This document shows, piece after piece, positions 27,352-37,190 of a stretch of 64,000 bases of DNA. The position numbers and the translations under genes were made by a program. Positions within the stretch are counted from its first letter, which is position 1. Each line of letters opens with the position of its first letter. The notes below the pieces were generated by a model, which saw only the letters and a list, made by a program, of their open reading frames with translations, was not told where the DNA came from and searched no databases. Origin of the DNA: Ferruginibacter lapsinanis (GTDB taxonomy: Bacteria > Bacteroidota > Bacteroidia > Chitinophagales > Chitinophagaceae). Where the stretch lies: positions 2,034,501-2,098,500 of the forward strand of contig NZ_CP086063.1 in NCBI RefSeq assembly GCF_020783315.1, written 5' to 3'.

Positions 27352-30300
27352 ATGGCATTCAAAAAAGAAAATCGTCCCCGTCCAGTGTTTTCTCAAATCA
27401 CTATCGGACTAGCTTCTCCTGACAGTATTTTAGAAAAAAGTTTTGGTGAGGTATTAAAGCCTGAAACCATTAACTACCGTACTTATAAGCCCGAAAGAGA
27501 TGGCTTGTTTTGCGAAAGAATTTTTGGCCCGGTAAAGGACTATGAGTGTGCTTGTGGAAAGTACAAACGTATCCGTTATAAAGGTATCGTTTGTGACAGA
27601 TGTGGTGTGGAAGTAACTGAGAAAAAAGTACGTCGTGAAAGAATGGGGCACATCAAATTGGTGGTGCCTGTGGTGCATATATGGTATTTTAAATCTTTAC
27701 CGAATAAGATCGGTTATTTATTGGGGATGAGTTCTAAGAAATTAGAAACGATTGTTTACTACGAACGTTTTGTGGTAATTCAACCGGGTATCCGTGCTGA
27801 TAAAGGTCAAAACTTCGGTGATTTGTTAACTGAAGAAGAATACCTGGATATATTGGACACTTTGCCAAAAGACAACCAATATCTTCCTGATGAAGATCCA
27901 AACAAATTCATCGCCAAAATGGGTGCTGAAGCAGTGAGTGATCTGTTGGCAAGAATCGATCTGGATCAATTAAGTTTTGATCTTAGAAATTCTGCTGCAA
28001 ACGAAACAAGTCAACAACGTAAAGCTGATGCCTTAAAGCGTTTAAGCGTAGTGGAAAGTTTCCGTGATGCTAATACAAGAATCAACAACCGTCCTGAATG
28101 GATGGTAATGCAATATATTCCTGTTATTCCGCCTGAATTACGTCCGTTGGTTCCTTTGGATGGTGGCCGTTTTGCATCATCTGATCTGAATGATCTGTAT
28201 CGTCGTGTTATTATCCGTAATAACCGTTTGAAAAGATTGATGGAAATTAAAGCGCCGGAAGTGATCTTACGTAATGAGAAACGTATGTTACAGGAAGCGA
28301 TCGATTCATTATTTGATAACTCACGTAAATCAAATGCTGTAAAAGCAGAAGGTGGTCGTGCGTTGAAATCATTGAGTGATGTATTGAAAGGTAAACAAGG
28401 ACGTTTCCGTCAAAACTTATTAGGTAAACGTGTGGATTATTCCGGTCGTTCTGTAATCGTTGTAGGACCTGAATTGAAGATGCATGAGTGTGGTTTACCA
28501 AAAGATATGGCTGCTGAACTATTTAAGCCGTTTATTATCAGAAAACTGATTGAAAGAGGTATCGTTAAAACGGTAAAATCTGCCCGTAAATTAGTTGATA
28601 AAAAAGAAGCGATCATTTGGGATATTTTGGAGAATATTTTGAAAGGTCACCCGATCATGTTGAACAGGGCCCCAACACTTCACAGATTGTCAATCCAGGC
28701 GTTCCAGCCAAAATTAATTGAAGGTAAAGCGATACAATTGCATCCTTTGGTTACTACGGCCTTCAATGCGGATTTTGATGGTGATCAGATGGCGGTTCAC
28801 GTACCTTTAAGTAATGCAGCTATTTTGGAAGCTCAGTTGTTGATGTTATCATCTCACAACATCCTGAACCCACAAAATGGTACACCAATCACTCTTCCTT
28901 CTCAGGACATGGTACTTGGTCTGTACTACATTACCAAGGGTAAAAAATCTACTGAAACAGAAAAAGTAAAAGGCGAAGGAAAAGCATTTTATTCTGCAGA
29001 AGAAGTGATCATTGCTTACAATGAACAACAAGTAGATCTACATGCACATATTAAAGTAAAGGCCAACTACAGAAATGATGATGGTACTTTAACCTATAAA
29101 TTAATTGATACAACAGTTGGTAGAGTATTATTTAACCAGCATGTTCCAAAAAGCGTAGGTTTTGTAAATGCATTATTGACCAAGAAATCTTTAAGAGAAA
29201 TTATTGGTGATATCATTAAATGGACCAACGTTCCTACCACAGCTAAATTTTTGGATGATATCAAAACATTGGGATACCGTATGGCATTCCGTGGTGGATT
29301 ATCGTTCAATATTAATGACCTGATCATTCCGGATATTAAACAGGAATTGATCGACAACGCAACTGTAGAGGTGGACGAAGTTTGGGAAAACTACAATATG
29401 GGTTTAATCACCAATAATGAACGTTATAACCAAACGGTAGATATCTGGAGTCGTGTGGATACAAGAATTACTGAAACATTGATCCGTGAATTAGCAGCAG
29501 ATAAACAAGGGTTCAACTCTGTTTACATGATGCTTGATTCCGGTGCCCGTGGTAGTAAGCAACAAATTAAACAGTTGGCTGGTATCAGAGGGTTGATGGC
29601 TAAACCACGTAAATCTGGTTCATCAGGTAGTGAGATCATTGAGAATCCGATCTTATCAAACTTTAAAGATGGTTTGAATGTATTGGAATACTTTATCTCT
29701 ACGCATGGTGCCCGTAAAGGTTTGGCGGATACGGCGTTGAAAACTGCGGATGCAGGTTACCTGACCCGTCGTTTAGTTGACGTTGCACAAGATGTGGTTA
29801 TTAAAGATGAAGATTGCGGAACACTTCGTGGTATTGCAACTTCAGCATTGAAAGATAACGAAGATATTATTGAACCATTAAGCGATAGGATCGAAGGACG
29901 TACATCTTTACATGATGTATTCCATCCGGTAACAGAAGCTTTATTGGTAGGTGCAGGTGAAGAAATTTCACAAGATCATGCAAAAGCGATCGAAGAAAGC
30001 GGTATTGAAACTGTAGAGATTCGTTCAGTATTGACTTGCGAAAGCAAACGTGGTGTGTGTGTGAAATGTTATGGTAAAAACCTTGCATCTGGTTACTTAG
30101 CTCAAAAAGGAGATGCTGTTGGTATCATCGCTGCTCAGTCAATCGGTGAACCAGGTACTCAGTTAACCTTACGTACTTTCCACGTGGGTGGTGTGGCCGG
30201 TTCTGCTTCTGTAGAATCTACCCTGCCTTCTAAATTTGATGGTACTATTCAGTTCGATGGTTTACGTACAGTTGCCACTGAAGATGCTGAAGGTAAAAAG

Positions 30301-31644
30301 ATCAATGTGGTTATCGGCCGTACCGGTGAGGTGCGTATCATGGATGTAAAAAATGATCGTTTATTGATCACTAATAACGTTCCTTACGGCGCTACCTTAA
30401 ATGTAAAAGACGGTCAGGTTGTTAAGAAAGGAGATACCATTTGTACATGGGATCCGTTCAACAACGTTATCGTTTCTGAAATTGTTGGTAAAGTTAGATT
30501 TGAAGCTGTTATTGAAGGTGTAACCTTCCGTGAAGAAGCTGATGAACAAACAGGCCATAAAGAGAAAGTTATTATTGAAACAAAAGATAAAACCAAATTA
30601 CCTTCTATCATCATTGAAGGTAAAGAACACAAATCTTACAACTTACCGGTAGGTAGTCATATCGTTTTGGAAGAAGGCGATGAAGTAAGAAGTGGCCAGG
30701 TATTGGTTAAGATCCCAAGGGTATTAAGCAAATTGAAAGATATCACGGGTGGTCTGCCTCGTGTAACAGAATTGTTTGAGGCAAGAAATCCTGGTAACCC
30801 AGCAGTTGTTTGTGAAATTGATGGTGTGGTTACTTTTGGTAATATCAAACGTGGTAACAGAGAGATCGTTGTAGAAGCAAAAGATGGCGTTGTACGTAAA
30901 TACTTAGTTCCATTAACCCGTCAGATCCTTGTTCAGGATGGTGACTTTGTAAAAGCAGGAGCTGCATTAAGTGATGGTCAAACAGCACCGGCAGATATCT
31001 TGTCAATCAAAGGTCCGTTTGCAGTACAAGAGTACGTGGTGAATGAAATTCAGGAAGTTTACCGTTTACAAGGTGTGAAGATCAATGATAAACACATCGA
31101 AGTAATCGTTCGTCAGATGATGCGTAAAGTAACGATCGAAGATGCCGGTGATACTATATTCTTAGAAGGAGATACTGAAGATAAATTAGACTTTAACACA
31201 GAAAACGATAACATCTTTGATAAAAAGGTTGTTACTGATCATGGAGAAAGTACCAAACTTAAAACAGGTCAGATCGTTACACTTCGTGATGTGAGAGAAG
31301 AAAATTCTATCTTACGTAGAGCTGATAAGAAATTAGTTGAATACCGTGATGCAAGACCTGCAACTTCTTCACCGTTGTTGTTAGGTATCACTAAAGCATC
31401 ATTAGGTACTCAAAGCTGGATCTCTGCTGCTTCATTCCAGGAAACTACTAAGGTATTAAGTAGTGCTGCTATTAACGGTAAAACCGATCTGATGATGGGC
31501 TTGAAAGAGAACGTTATTACCGGTCATCCGATACCTGCAGGTACTGGTTTGCGTGAGTTTGAAAACATGATCGTAGGTAGCAAAGAAGAATATGAATTAC
31601 TACAAACTACTAAAGAAGCGATGAGCTTTGATGAAGAGGAGTAA
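27352..31644 (+). CDS. rpoC: DNA-directed RNA polymerase subunit beta'
   Basis: The 1430-residue protein is a complete beta' subunit. It begins with the N-terminal zinc site (C66, C68, C81, C84), carries the catalytic NADFDGDQ motif at 472-479 with Mg ligands D474, D476 and D478, and later the second zinc region ([13 protein letters not shown]) and the trigger-loop/bridge-helix segment ([16 protein letters not shown]). The reading frame is intact. Unusually, rpoB is not upstream: the preceding gene is a T9SS cargo protein, and rpoC has its own promoter and terminator. Confidence 0.99.
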   Translation: MAFKKENRPRPVFSQITIGLASPDSILEKSFGEVLKPETINYRTYKPERDGLFCERIFGPVKDYECACGKYKRIRYKGIVCDRCGVEVTEKKVRRERMGHIKLVVPVVHIWYFKSLPNKIGYLLGMSSKKLETIVYYERFVVIQPGIRADKGQNFGDLLTEEEYLDILDTLPKDNQYLPDEDPNKFIAKMGAEAVSDLLARIDLDQLSFDLRNSAANETSQQRKADALKRLSVVESFRDANTRINNRPEWMVMQYIPVIPPELRPLVPLDGGRFASSDLNDLYRRVIIRNNRLKRLMEIKAPEVILRNEKRMLQEAIDSLFDNSRKSNAVKAEGGRALKSLSDVLKGKQGRFRQNLLGKRVDYSGRSVIVVGPELKMHECGLPKDMAAELFKPFIIRKLIERGIVKTVKSARKLVDKKEAIIWDILENILKGHPIMLNRAPTLHRLSIQAFQPKLIEGKAIQLHPLVTTAFNADFDGDQMAVHVPLSNAAILEAQLLMLSSHNILNPQNGTPITLPSQDMVLGLYYITKGKKSTETEKVKGEGKAFYSAEEVIIAYNEQQVDLHAHIKVKANYRNDDGTLTYKLIDTTVGRVLFNQHVPKSVGFVNALLTKKSLREIIGDIIKWTNVPTTAKFLDDIKTLGYRMAFRGGLSFNINDLIIPDIKQELIDNATVEVDEVWENYNMGLITNNERYNQTVDIWSRVDTRITETLIRELAADKQGFNSVYMMLDSGARGSKQQIKQLAGIRGLMAKPRKSGSSGSEIIENPILSNFKDGLNVLEYFISTHGARKGLADTALKTADAGYLTRRLVDVAQDVVIKDEDCGTLRGIATSALKDNEDIIEPLSDRIEGRTSLHDVFHPVTEALLVGAGEEISQDHAKAIEESGIETVEIRSVLTCESKRGVCVKCYGKNLASGYLAQKGDAVGIIAAQSIGEPGTQLTLRTFHVGGVAGSASVESTLPSKFDGTIQFDGLRTVATEDAEGKKINVVIGRTGEVRIMDVKNDRLLITNNVPYGATLNVKDGQVVKKGDTICTWDPFNNVIVSEIVGKVRFEAVIEGVTFREEADEQTGHKEKVIIETKDKTKLPSIIIEGKEHKSYNLPVGSHIVLEEGDEVRSGQVLVKIPRVLSKLKDITGGLPRVTELFEARNPGNPAVVCEIDGVVTFGNIKRGNREIVVEAKDGVVRKYLVPLTRQILVQDGDFVKAGAALSDGQTAPADILSIKGPFAVQEYVVNEIQEVYRLQGVKINDKHIEVIVRQMMRKVTIEDAGDTIFLEGDTEDKLDFNTENDNIFDKKVVTDHGESTKLKTGQIVTLRDVREENSILRRADKKLVEYRDARPATSSPLLLGITKASLGTQSWISAASFQETTKVLSSAAINGKTDLMMGLKENVITGHPIPAGTGLREFENMIVGSKEEYELLQTTKEAMSFDEEE

Positions 31645-31666
31645 TATAATTTGCTGATGAAAATAC

Positions 31667-31700
31667 AAAAGGGGTAAGATTAATTTCTTGCCCCTTTTTT
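31667..31700 (+). terminator. rpoC terminator
   Basis: A 13-bp stem AAAAGGGGTAAGA/TCTTGCCCCTTTT with one T-G wobble and a 6-nt loop, followed by a T-tract. Confidence 0.9.
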
Positions 31701-31730
31701 GTGTGTGATTGGAAGGCAGCCCCTGATTTT

Positions 31731-31748
31731 TATCCAACATGTTGGATA
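31731..31748. other. 18-bp perfect palindrome
   Basis: TATCCAACATGTTGGATA is fully self-complementary and lies in the gene-free stretch after rpoC. It could be an operator-like protein site; no gene with a start close by uses it. Confidence 0.5.
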
Positions 31749-31785
31749 TGTTGCTGTGTATTCGGCAAAAAGGAATTATAAATAT

Positions 31786-31988
31786 TGGGTCAGTTTGAAA
31801 ATTATAATAAAAATAGTTTTATGGGTAAATGCTCTCCTGTTACTTTTTTTGCGGAAAAAAAGTAACCAAAAAAGCCGCCCCAAAACGATTACATCCCGTT
31901 TTGGGGATGGTTCCCTGATTAAACTTTTGTACTACTGTAAACTGGAAATTGGTAATTCTACATCATAATATATTTAAAAATTGACCCA
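31786..31988. repeat. Inverted-repeat-bounded 203-bp element (MITE-like candidate)
   Basis: TGGGTCAGTTT at 31786-31796 and AAATTGACCCA at 31978-31988 are inverted repeats with one mismatch. Inside are two further perfect palindromes: a 12-bp stem (GTTAC plus seven T) at 31839-31866 with loop GCGG, and a 10-bp stem CCCCAAAACG/CGTTTTGGGG at 31878-31906. I see no clear target-site duplication. No credible protein is encoded here. The rest of 31645-32081 holds only the rpoC terminator and the palindrome at 31731. Confidence 0.5.
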
Positions 31989-32081
31989 CCACTGAATTCT
32001 ACATTTTGCGGTGTTTATCAAAAAAAATATTAATTTGAGTTTGCCATTTTAAATAATTATTGCTTACTCAAAACGATTGCC

Positions 32082-32411
32082 ATGACTTACACCAATGATG
32101 TAAACCCATCTCTTATTCAGCAGTGGATAGCAGAGAAACTTGAGCCGCAGCAGCTTCGGGATAACCTGTTATCGCAGGGATGGGATGAAAGTATCATCAA
32201 AACTTATATCAGGGAATATAGGAGGGTGAAAAATGCAAAGCGCTTGACTGTTGGCTTTATTTGCCTGGCCACCGGGGCTTTTTTAGGATTTATCAGTTGT
32301 GTACTTACCATACTTAATCCGGTACCGGAATTGTATAACTGGATATTATACGGACTAACATCGGTAGCGTTACTGATCTTGTTTTTTGGGTTATATTGTA
32401 TTTTTGAGTAG
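32082..32411 (+). CDS. Small two-helix membrane protein
   Basis: A 109-residue protein with a soluble N-terminal part of about 50 residues (SLIQQWIAEKLEPQQLRDNL, suggestive of a short helical domain) followed by two transmembrane helices (about 56-78 and 87-107) separated by a Pro-containing turn. No family is recognised. It stands alone between the inverted-repeat element and the minisatellite. The open frame, ATG and balanced composition support a real gene. Confidence 0.7.
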   Translation: MTYTNDVNPSLIQQWIAEKLEPQQLRDNLLSQGWDESIIKTYIREYRRVKNAKRLTVGFICLATGAFLGFISCVLTILNPVPELYNWILYGLTSVALLILFFGLYCIFE

Positions 32412-32516
32412 GAGGGTATACTGTTTCAGAAAGTTAGTGATGCTGCCAGTAGAGGTGGCTGCTATATAGATAGCTTAGTTAAATGACCTTTATCTGTTCC
32501 GTAGGGGTAGTTTCAT

Positions 32517-32780
32517 CCCGAAAGGTTCCCCGGCGTTCCTGCAAGCTTTCGGGTATTCCCGAAAGTTCCCCCGGTTTTCCTGCAAGCTTTCGGGTAATCC
32601 CGAAAGTTCCCCAGAGTTCCGGCAAGGCACCGGTATCATACCGGAAACTTCCCCTGAGTTCGGGCAAGGCACCGGTATCATACCGGAAGCTTCCCCTGAG
32701 TTCCGGCAAGGCACCGGTATCATACCGGAAGCTTCCCCTGAGTTCGGGCAAGGTATCGGTATTGTACTGTGGTACTTATG
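32517..32780. repeat. 41/42-bp minisatellite whose unit junctions form hairpins
   Basis: Six units start at 32517, 32558, 32599, 32640, 32682 and 32724 (spacing 41, 41, 41, 42, 42), with a degraded seventh at 32766. Each junction is a hairpin. The first two are CTTTCGGG/CCCGAAAG with a TATT or TAAT loop (32546-32565, 32587-32606); the next three are CCGGTAT/ATACCGG (32630-32644, 32672-32686, 32714-32728). The array fills most of the 474-bp gap between converging genes; I see nothing else there. Confidence 0.88.
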
Positions 32781-32885
32781 GGATTTTTTTGCCGCTGCAG
32801 GTACTTTTATGATTCTTCCGCCTTCAGTGTAACAAGCGGAGCCAATGTTCAGCAATGATACAGCTGCCGATAGCCCAAATAAATA

Positions 32886-33491
32886 TTAATGAACCGCCTT
32901 TGTATATTTTTTCTCTCCTGCGTTGATCGCTACCGTTAGTGCATTTTCTTTTGGCGGAATAGGACAGTGGTATCCGGTGGCATAACAGCAATAAGGATTG
33001 TAGGCTTTATTAAAATCAATGACAACTTTATTGTCGGCAATGTCTGTGATCAATATATCGATGTATCTGCCACCTTCATAGGTTTCGTTGCCGTTGGTGG
33101 CATCAGTAAAAGGAATGAAGAGATAATCTTTATACTCGTCGGTAAGGATCATGTCTTTTGATTGATAAACGATAAGCTGGTAGGTTTTATCGTTTATTAC
33201 AAATGAAATTTTTCCGTACCTGTAATATTGCTGCATTGATTTGGCTGAGGTGGGCATTTTAAATCCTACCGCATCGTTTATTTTTTCAAAAGTTGCCACC
33301 ACTTTGTAATTGCTATCAGGAGCAAAGAAATGGATCTCATTTCTATCCTGTCCTTTCACTACTTCATGCGTAGCAATATACATTCTCTGGTATTCTTTTA
33401 TCTTATCGATATAACTGCCGGAATTGGTTTGTGCAAAGGTTAACTGGCTTAAAAAAATGCAACAAGCAAAAAGTATTTTGTTCACGTACAA
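32886..33491 (-). CDS. Secreted DUF1684 protein
   Basis: The 201-residue protein has a signal peptide (cut after ...LTFAQ) and the DUF1684 signature in its second half: YEGGRYIDILITD, then VVIDFNKAYNPYCCY, then YHCPIPPKENALTVAINAGEK. The family has a conserved Cys/His-rich C-terminus and no established function. The N-terminal half carries the usual helix plus FFAPDSNYKVVATFE. It is 24 bp downstream of the MORN-repeat gene, so the two may be co-transcribed. Confidence 0.9.
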   Translation of the reverse strand: MYVNKILFACCIFLSQLTFAQTNSGSYIDKIKEYQRMYIATHEVVKGQDRNEIHFFAPDSNYKVVATFEKINDAVGFKMPTSAKSMQQYYRYGKISFVINDKTYQLIVYQSKDMILTDEYKDYLFIPFTDATNGNETYEGGRYIDILITDIADNKVVIDFNKAYNPYCCYATGYHCPIPPKENALTVAINAGEKKYTKAVH

Positions 33492-33515
33492 CGGTTTTGT
33501 TTAAAAGTGGTTTAA

Positions 33516-35177
33516 TTATTTAGGTCCCCAATCGTCCATTCCTGTTTTATCTCCGCAGGCCAACATAACCACATATTCGTTGTCTGAATTTTTTCTTATC
33601 ATTACCGCTACAGAAAAATAATCATATCCTTTTGCTGTAGAAGGAAGAGTAAAATGGCTAATGTTGAAACTGTTATTTGCATCGGCAGTTTTTGCAGTTC
33701 CGCTAAATTTAAGTGGTGCTCCTCCTTTCTTTAAAGTGATAGCGGCCGTTTTAACCTGGCTACATAAGTAGTCGTATTTAGCTTTTGCTTCTGCGAAACT
33801 TTTAGTTTCTGCGAAAGTTGCAAGATAGTAATTATAATAATCATAATCACTGATGATCACATCGCCAATGGTTGTGCCGGGCAGGCCTATCAGGCTTTCG
33901 TAGCCCAATTCTACAAAGTCGTAGAACACACTGTAATCGTCATTTCCCTGCAAGCCATAAAAATAATCGGGATAGGCTCTGCAAATAGTGGTCAATCCGT
34001 CAGAAAATGTTTTAGGTGCAATATTGATCAGTTCTCCGTAATTGTTATACAGCGATGTAACGGCTGTAAGAGAACCATTTTTCCATTTGCCCTTAACGCA
34101 ATACCCTGTTTTATCTAATCGCCATCCGGTGCCGGTGAACTCTCCTTTAAGATACTCTCCGTTAAATAACTGATTGCTATTGTCTGCAAACCAGGCTTTG
34201 CCGGTAAATTCTGCTTTGCCTGTTACCTGGCCATAGTACACGGTTTTTTTATCTAAAGAAATACTTAATGCTTTTGGATCATTGAGATAATCTTTTTCAT
34301 AATTACCCTCGTCGTAAAATTTACCGATCTTTAAAAAGTGTCCTAAGCCATAGGTTCCATCATCATTGTAAGTGCCAATTAACCTGGTAGAATCATCTCT
34401 TACAATGATCCCATCTATAAGGTATCCTTTTTTATATTTCCCAAAATATCTTTTTTTAGTTTTCAGGTCGTAGAAGAAACACATCTCTTCAAGCAGCTTT
34501 GTTGTTTTATCTGTGATGCCCATTAAGACCTGCTTTTCTGTTTTTTCAGAAAAGAATCTGCTGTCTTTTAAAAATGAAGGAAAAGATGCCGTGCCGGAAC
34601 TTACCCAGTTGCCGTTCTTCCAGGTGCCTTCAAATAATTTTTTATTGCTCAATTCAAACTGATATCCATCTCCATCTTTTTTGCCATCCTTATACATATT
34701 GTCAGTGATCACATCGGCGGCACTGTTGATGAAGGTAGATCTGCCGTGATAAGTATTGGCTTTGAAGTTTCCCTGTAAAATACTGTTGTCACTAAATATC
34801 GAAATGCCTTGTCCATTCTCTTCCCCATTCAGAAACGACCCCACATATAGATCCTTATTGCTGTTAAAACTGGTGCCCTGCCCCGTTAGTTTTCCATTTT
34901 TCCAGTCTCCGCTGGAAAAACTACCATTACTCAAAAGTAGTACTCCCTTGCCCTCGAACTTACCATTTACAAAGTATCCTACATAGCGAAGCGCTGTGCC
35001 ATTACTGTATATGGCCATGCCTAATCCATTAGGTTTGCCTCCTTTGATTTCTCCTATATAAGTGGTCTTAATATCCCATGCATCTTTAAGCGAATCTATT
35101 TTTCCGGTGGTGACTAACTGAGAATAAAGAAGAGTAAAAAAGTTGAGAAGGATTGCAGTTAAAACAAACTTTTTCAT
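33516..35177 (-). CDS. Secreted MORN-repeat protein
   Basis: A 553-residue protein with a signal peptide (hydrophobic core to ...TLLYSQ) and at least six MORN-type repeats between about residues 40 and 330, recognisable as YxGxFxNGxxxGxG-like units (YVGYFVNGKFEGKG, SGDWKNGKLTGQG, YVGSFLNGEENGQG, FEGTWKNGNW). A distinct C-terminal domain of about 150 residues follows. MORN repeats form beta-hairpin arrays usually involved in lipid or protein contacts. It precedes the DUF1684 gene on the same strand. Role unknown. Confidence 0.85.
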   Translation of the reverse strand: MKKFVLTAILLNFFTLLYSQLVTTGKIDSLKDAWDIKTTYIGEIKGGKPNGLGMAIYSNGTALRYVGYFVNGKFEGKGVLLLSNGSFSSGDWKNGKLTGQGTSFNSNKDLYVGSFLNGEENGQGISIFSDNSILQGNFKANTYHGRSTFINSAADVITDNMYKDGKKDGDGYQFELSNKKLFEGTWKNGNWVSSGTASFPSFLKDSRFFSEKTEKQVLMGITDKTTKLLEEMCFFYDLKTKKRYFGKYKKGYLIDGIIVRDDSTRLIGTYNDDGTYGLGHFLKIGKFYDEGNYEKDYLNDPKALSISLDKKTVYYGQVTGKAEFTGKAWFADNSNQLFNGEYLKGEFTGTGWRLDKTGYCVKGKWKNGSLTAVTSLYNNYGELINIAPKTFSDGLTTICRAYPDYFYGLQGNDDYSVFYDFVELGYESLIGLPGTTIGDVIISDYDYYNYYLATFAETKSFAEAKAKYDYLCSQVKTAAITLKKGGAPLKFSGTAKTADANNSFNISHFTLPSTAKGYDYFSVAVMIRKNSDNEYVVMLACGDKTGMDDWGPK

Positions 35178-35402
35178 GGTTGTGTAGTTGAAAGGTTAGG
35201 GAATAAGGGCTTAATAAATGGTAAAATAAATAATCAGTTTAACTTTCACAATATCTATGGCGATAAATATTTAGGAAGGTAAATAGTTGCAGTGTAAAAT
35301 TCTGTAAAAAAAACAGGTTTTGCAATACCCAATAATACGGATATCCGGAGTTGTGTTTTGGGACAATATTTTCCCCTGCAAACATGTATAAAGGGGAAAG
35401 CG

Positions 35403-36350
35403 TTAATTCATCATTAATACGTTTACGCTTCTTTGTAAAATATTAAAGGCTATTTCGGCCATGAGGTTCTCTTTATCCAGCGTGGGGTTTACTTCGGTAA
35501 TTTCAAAGCAACAGATCTTTCTGTTTTGCATGAATTTGCTGATAATATCTTCTACTTCTCTTTCTTTTAAACCATTACTCACAGGTGTTCCTGTGCCCCT
35601 TGAAATGGAGGCATCTAAGCAATCAACGTCAAAGCTTACATAGATGTCGGTGCATTCTGATAAATAGCGCAACACTTTCCTGCAAATACTTTCAGCTCCG
35701 TTTCTTCTCACTTCTGCCGTTGTGATCACTTTTATACCATATTTTTCTATCAGTGCTTTTTCTTCTTTTTCATAATCTCTTAAAGATATAAGCACAATAT
35801 CTTCGGGTAATATCTTGGGATAAATTTTACCGATATGCTTTAATTGATCCCAGATCTTTTCTGTTTTTTCATCCAGTTCATGCACTTTGCATGGCTTGTT
35901 ATCTTCTCCGATAGCGGTGGCCAATGGCATACCATGCATATTGCCGGTAGGGGTGGTGTACGGCGTGTGCAGATCAGCATGTGCATCCATCCATATCACT
36001 CCTAATTTACTTTTTGGCTTGGCCATTTTGATACCTGCAATAGTGCCGCCGGCATTGCTATGATCTCCGCTTAATACAACAGGGAAAAAACCGGTTTTTA
36101 TTGTATCGCAAACAGATTTGCTGATTCGTTCGTACAGGGTAAGTACACCGCTGATACGTTTGGCATACGGAGAATGAATGGGCTCAAATAGTAAGTTATT
36201 CTCTACTTCAATTTTTTCTGATGGGAAGTGGACAAAGAAATTGCTCATGAAATCGAGAGCGGCTATTTTGATCGCATCAATGCCTAAACTGGCACCACGG
36301 GTACCTGCTCCGATCTCACTAGGGATTTCTATCAGTTTAATATTTTTCAT
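35403..36350 (-). CDS. Arginase/agmatinase/formimidoylglutamase family hydrolase
   Basis: The 315-residue ureohydrolase has all manganese ligands: H97 (SGDHSNAGG), D122, H124 and D126 (MDAHADLHTP), and D241 and D243 (SFDVDCLDASISRGTGTP). The full set predicts an active binuclear-Mn enzyme that splits a guanidino or formimino group. Overall form and length are closest to arginase, but agmatinase and formimidoylglutamase share these motifs. No arginine-catabolic genes flank it. It is followed (after 225 bp) by the MORN-repeat gene. Confidence 0.92.
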   Translation of the reverse strand: MKNIKLIEIPSEIGAGTRGASLGIDAIKIAALDFMSNFFVHFPSEKIEVENNLLFEPIHSPYAKRISGVLTLYERISKSVCDTIKTGFFPVVLSGDHSNAGGTIAGIKMAKPKSKLGVIWMDAHADLHTPYTTPTGNMHGMPLATAIGEDNKPCKVHELDEKTEKIWDQLKHIGKIYPKILPEDIVLISLRDYEKEEKALIEKYGIKVITTAEVRRNGAESICRKVLRYLSECTDIYVSFDVDCLDASISRGTGTPVSNGLKEREVEDIISKFMQNRKICCFEITEVNPTLDKENLMAEIAFNILQRSVNVLMMN

Positions 36351-36413
36351 ATTGCAATGTCAGCTGGTGTATACTTAAAGCTACGATTTTCTTACAATCA
36401 GACCAATTTGTGA

Positions 36414-37103
36414 TCAAGCATTAATTGTTTTGATAATAGCAAAGCGAACAAACATCTCTTCGCTATACCAGTTTTCTTTTCTTGTTTTAGCAATAACGGT
36501 TGTATGCTCTTTCATAGTATATGCAAATTGTTTCATGGCCTCTTTATCTTTCCAAATGCTGAATGTAGCTTGTTTTATGAGAGGGATCTCTCCAATTCCG
36601 ATCGACCTGATCAATCCTTCTGCCTGTAAGCTTTTAGCGGCAACCGGCTGTACATTTTTCCAGAATGATCGTAGTTTAGATAAGCGAATAGTGGCTCTTG
36701 TTAGTACTGCGATCTCTCCTGTATGGTCACTGTTTTTATTCGGTACCCCGAAAGGATCTTTACCATCCCATTTGCCATGGCCTTCAATTGGAGTTAATAA
36801 AATTGTATTTGTTTCTACCTTAAAAGTATGATGCCAGTTAGCAATAAAGGAACCATATAATTTTTTTACAGCGTTTGTTGAATCCAGTTTTTCAAGATCG
36901 GATGCATCTTTATATACAGAAAGGATCACCCATTGCTGCCAATCCGGGTGTATATCGAAACTTCCGTTTTTACCGCAGCCCATTAGTTTATAGAAGGAGA
37001 TGTTTTTGTTGAGCAGTAACGGCAGGCGAAATATTGCCATAGACAGCAAAGCAAAATAGGTATATTTTTTAGGGTATTTCTGAATGGTGAGTGTAACAAA
37101 CAT
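36414..37103 (-). CDS. Spheroidene-monooxygenase (CrtA)-like protein
   Basis: The 229-residue protein resembles CrtA-type monooxygenases of the antibiotic-biosynthesis-monooxygenase (dimeric alpha/beta barrel) fold. It has the MGCGKNGSFDIHPDWQQW stretch, a LTRATIRLSKLRSFW helix, and the TFSIWKDKEAMKQFAY strand-helix unit typical of that group. CrtA oxidises carotenoids in purple bacteria, but no carotenoid genes are nearby, so this homologue may do something else. It has a separate amylase gene upstream. Confidence 0.78.
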   Translation of the reverse strand: MFVTLTIQKYPKKYTYFALLSMAIFRLPLLLNKNISFYKLMGCGKNGSFDIHPDWQQWVILSVYKDASDLEKLDSTNAVKKLYGSFIANWHHTFKVETNTILLTPIEGHGKWDGKDPFGVPNKNSDHTGEIAVLTRATIRLSKLRSFWKNVQPVAAKSLQAEGLIRSIGIGEIPLIKQATFSIWKDKEAMKQFAYTMKEHTTVIAKTRKENWYSEEMFVRFAIIKTINA

Positions 37104-37143
37104 AAATAGCTGTCGATAATTTTTCTAAAGATAAGTTAAACAA

Positions 37144-37172
37144 AAAAGGCTGTCTTATAAAGACAGCCTTTT
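37144..37172 (-). terminator. Amylase gene terminator
   Basis: A 13-bp perfect stem AAAAGGCTGTCTT/AAGACAGCCTTTT with a 3-nt ATA/TAT loop gives a T-run on the minus strand, ending the amylase transcript. Confidence 0.9.
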
Positions 37173-37190
37173 GAGAAAATTGTTCGAATC

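Noticed and set aside
27194..27412. Open frame of 72 residues before rpoC
   Set aside because: It spans the terminator and the rpoC promoter and overlaps the rpoC start.
31699..31968. Open frame of 89 residues after rpoC
   Set aside because: It runs through inverted repeats and ends inside a structured non-coding element; no promoter or homology impression.
32479..32855. Three overlapping open frames (plus and minus) with 14-residue repeats
   Set aside because: They exist only because the 42-bp minisatellite unit is a multiple of three and stop-free; repeats are open in several frames at once, and no signal or start context supports a protein.
35373..35399. CCCC/GGGG hairpin after the arginase gene as a terminator
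   Set aside because: The stem is short, with a loop of about 13 nt and no T-run on the coding strand.
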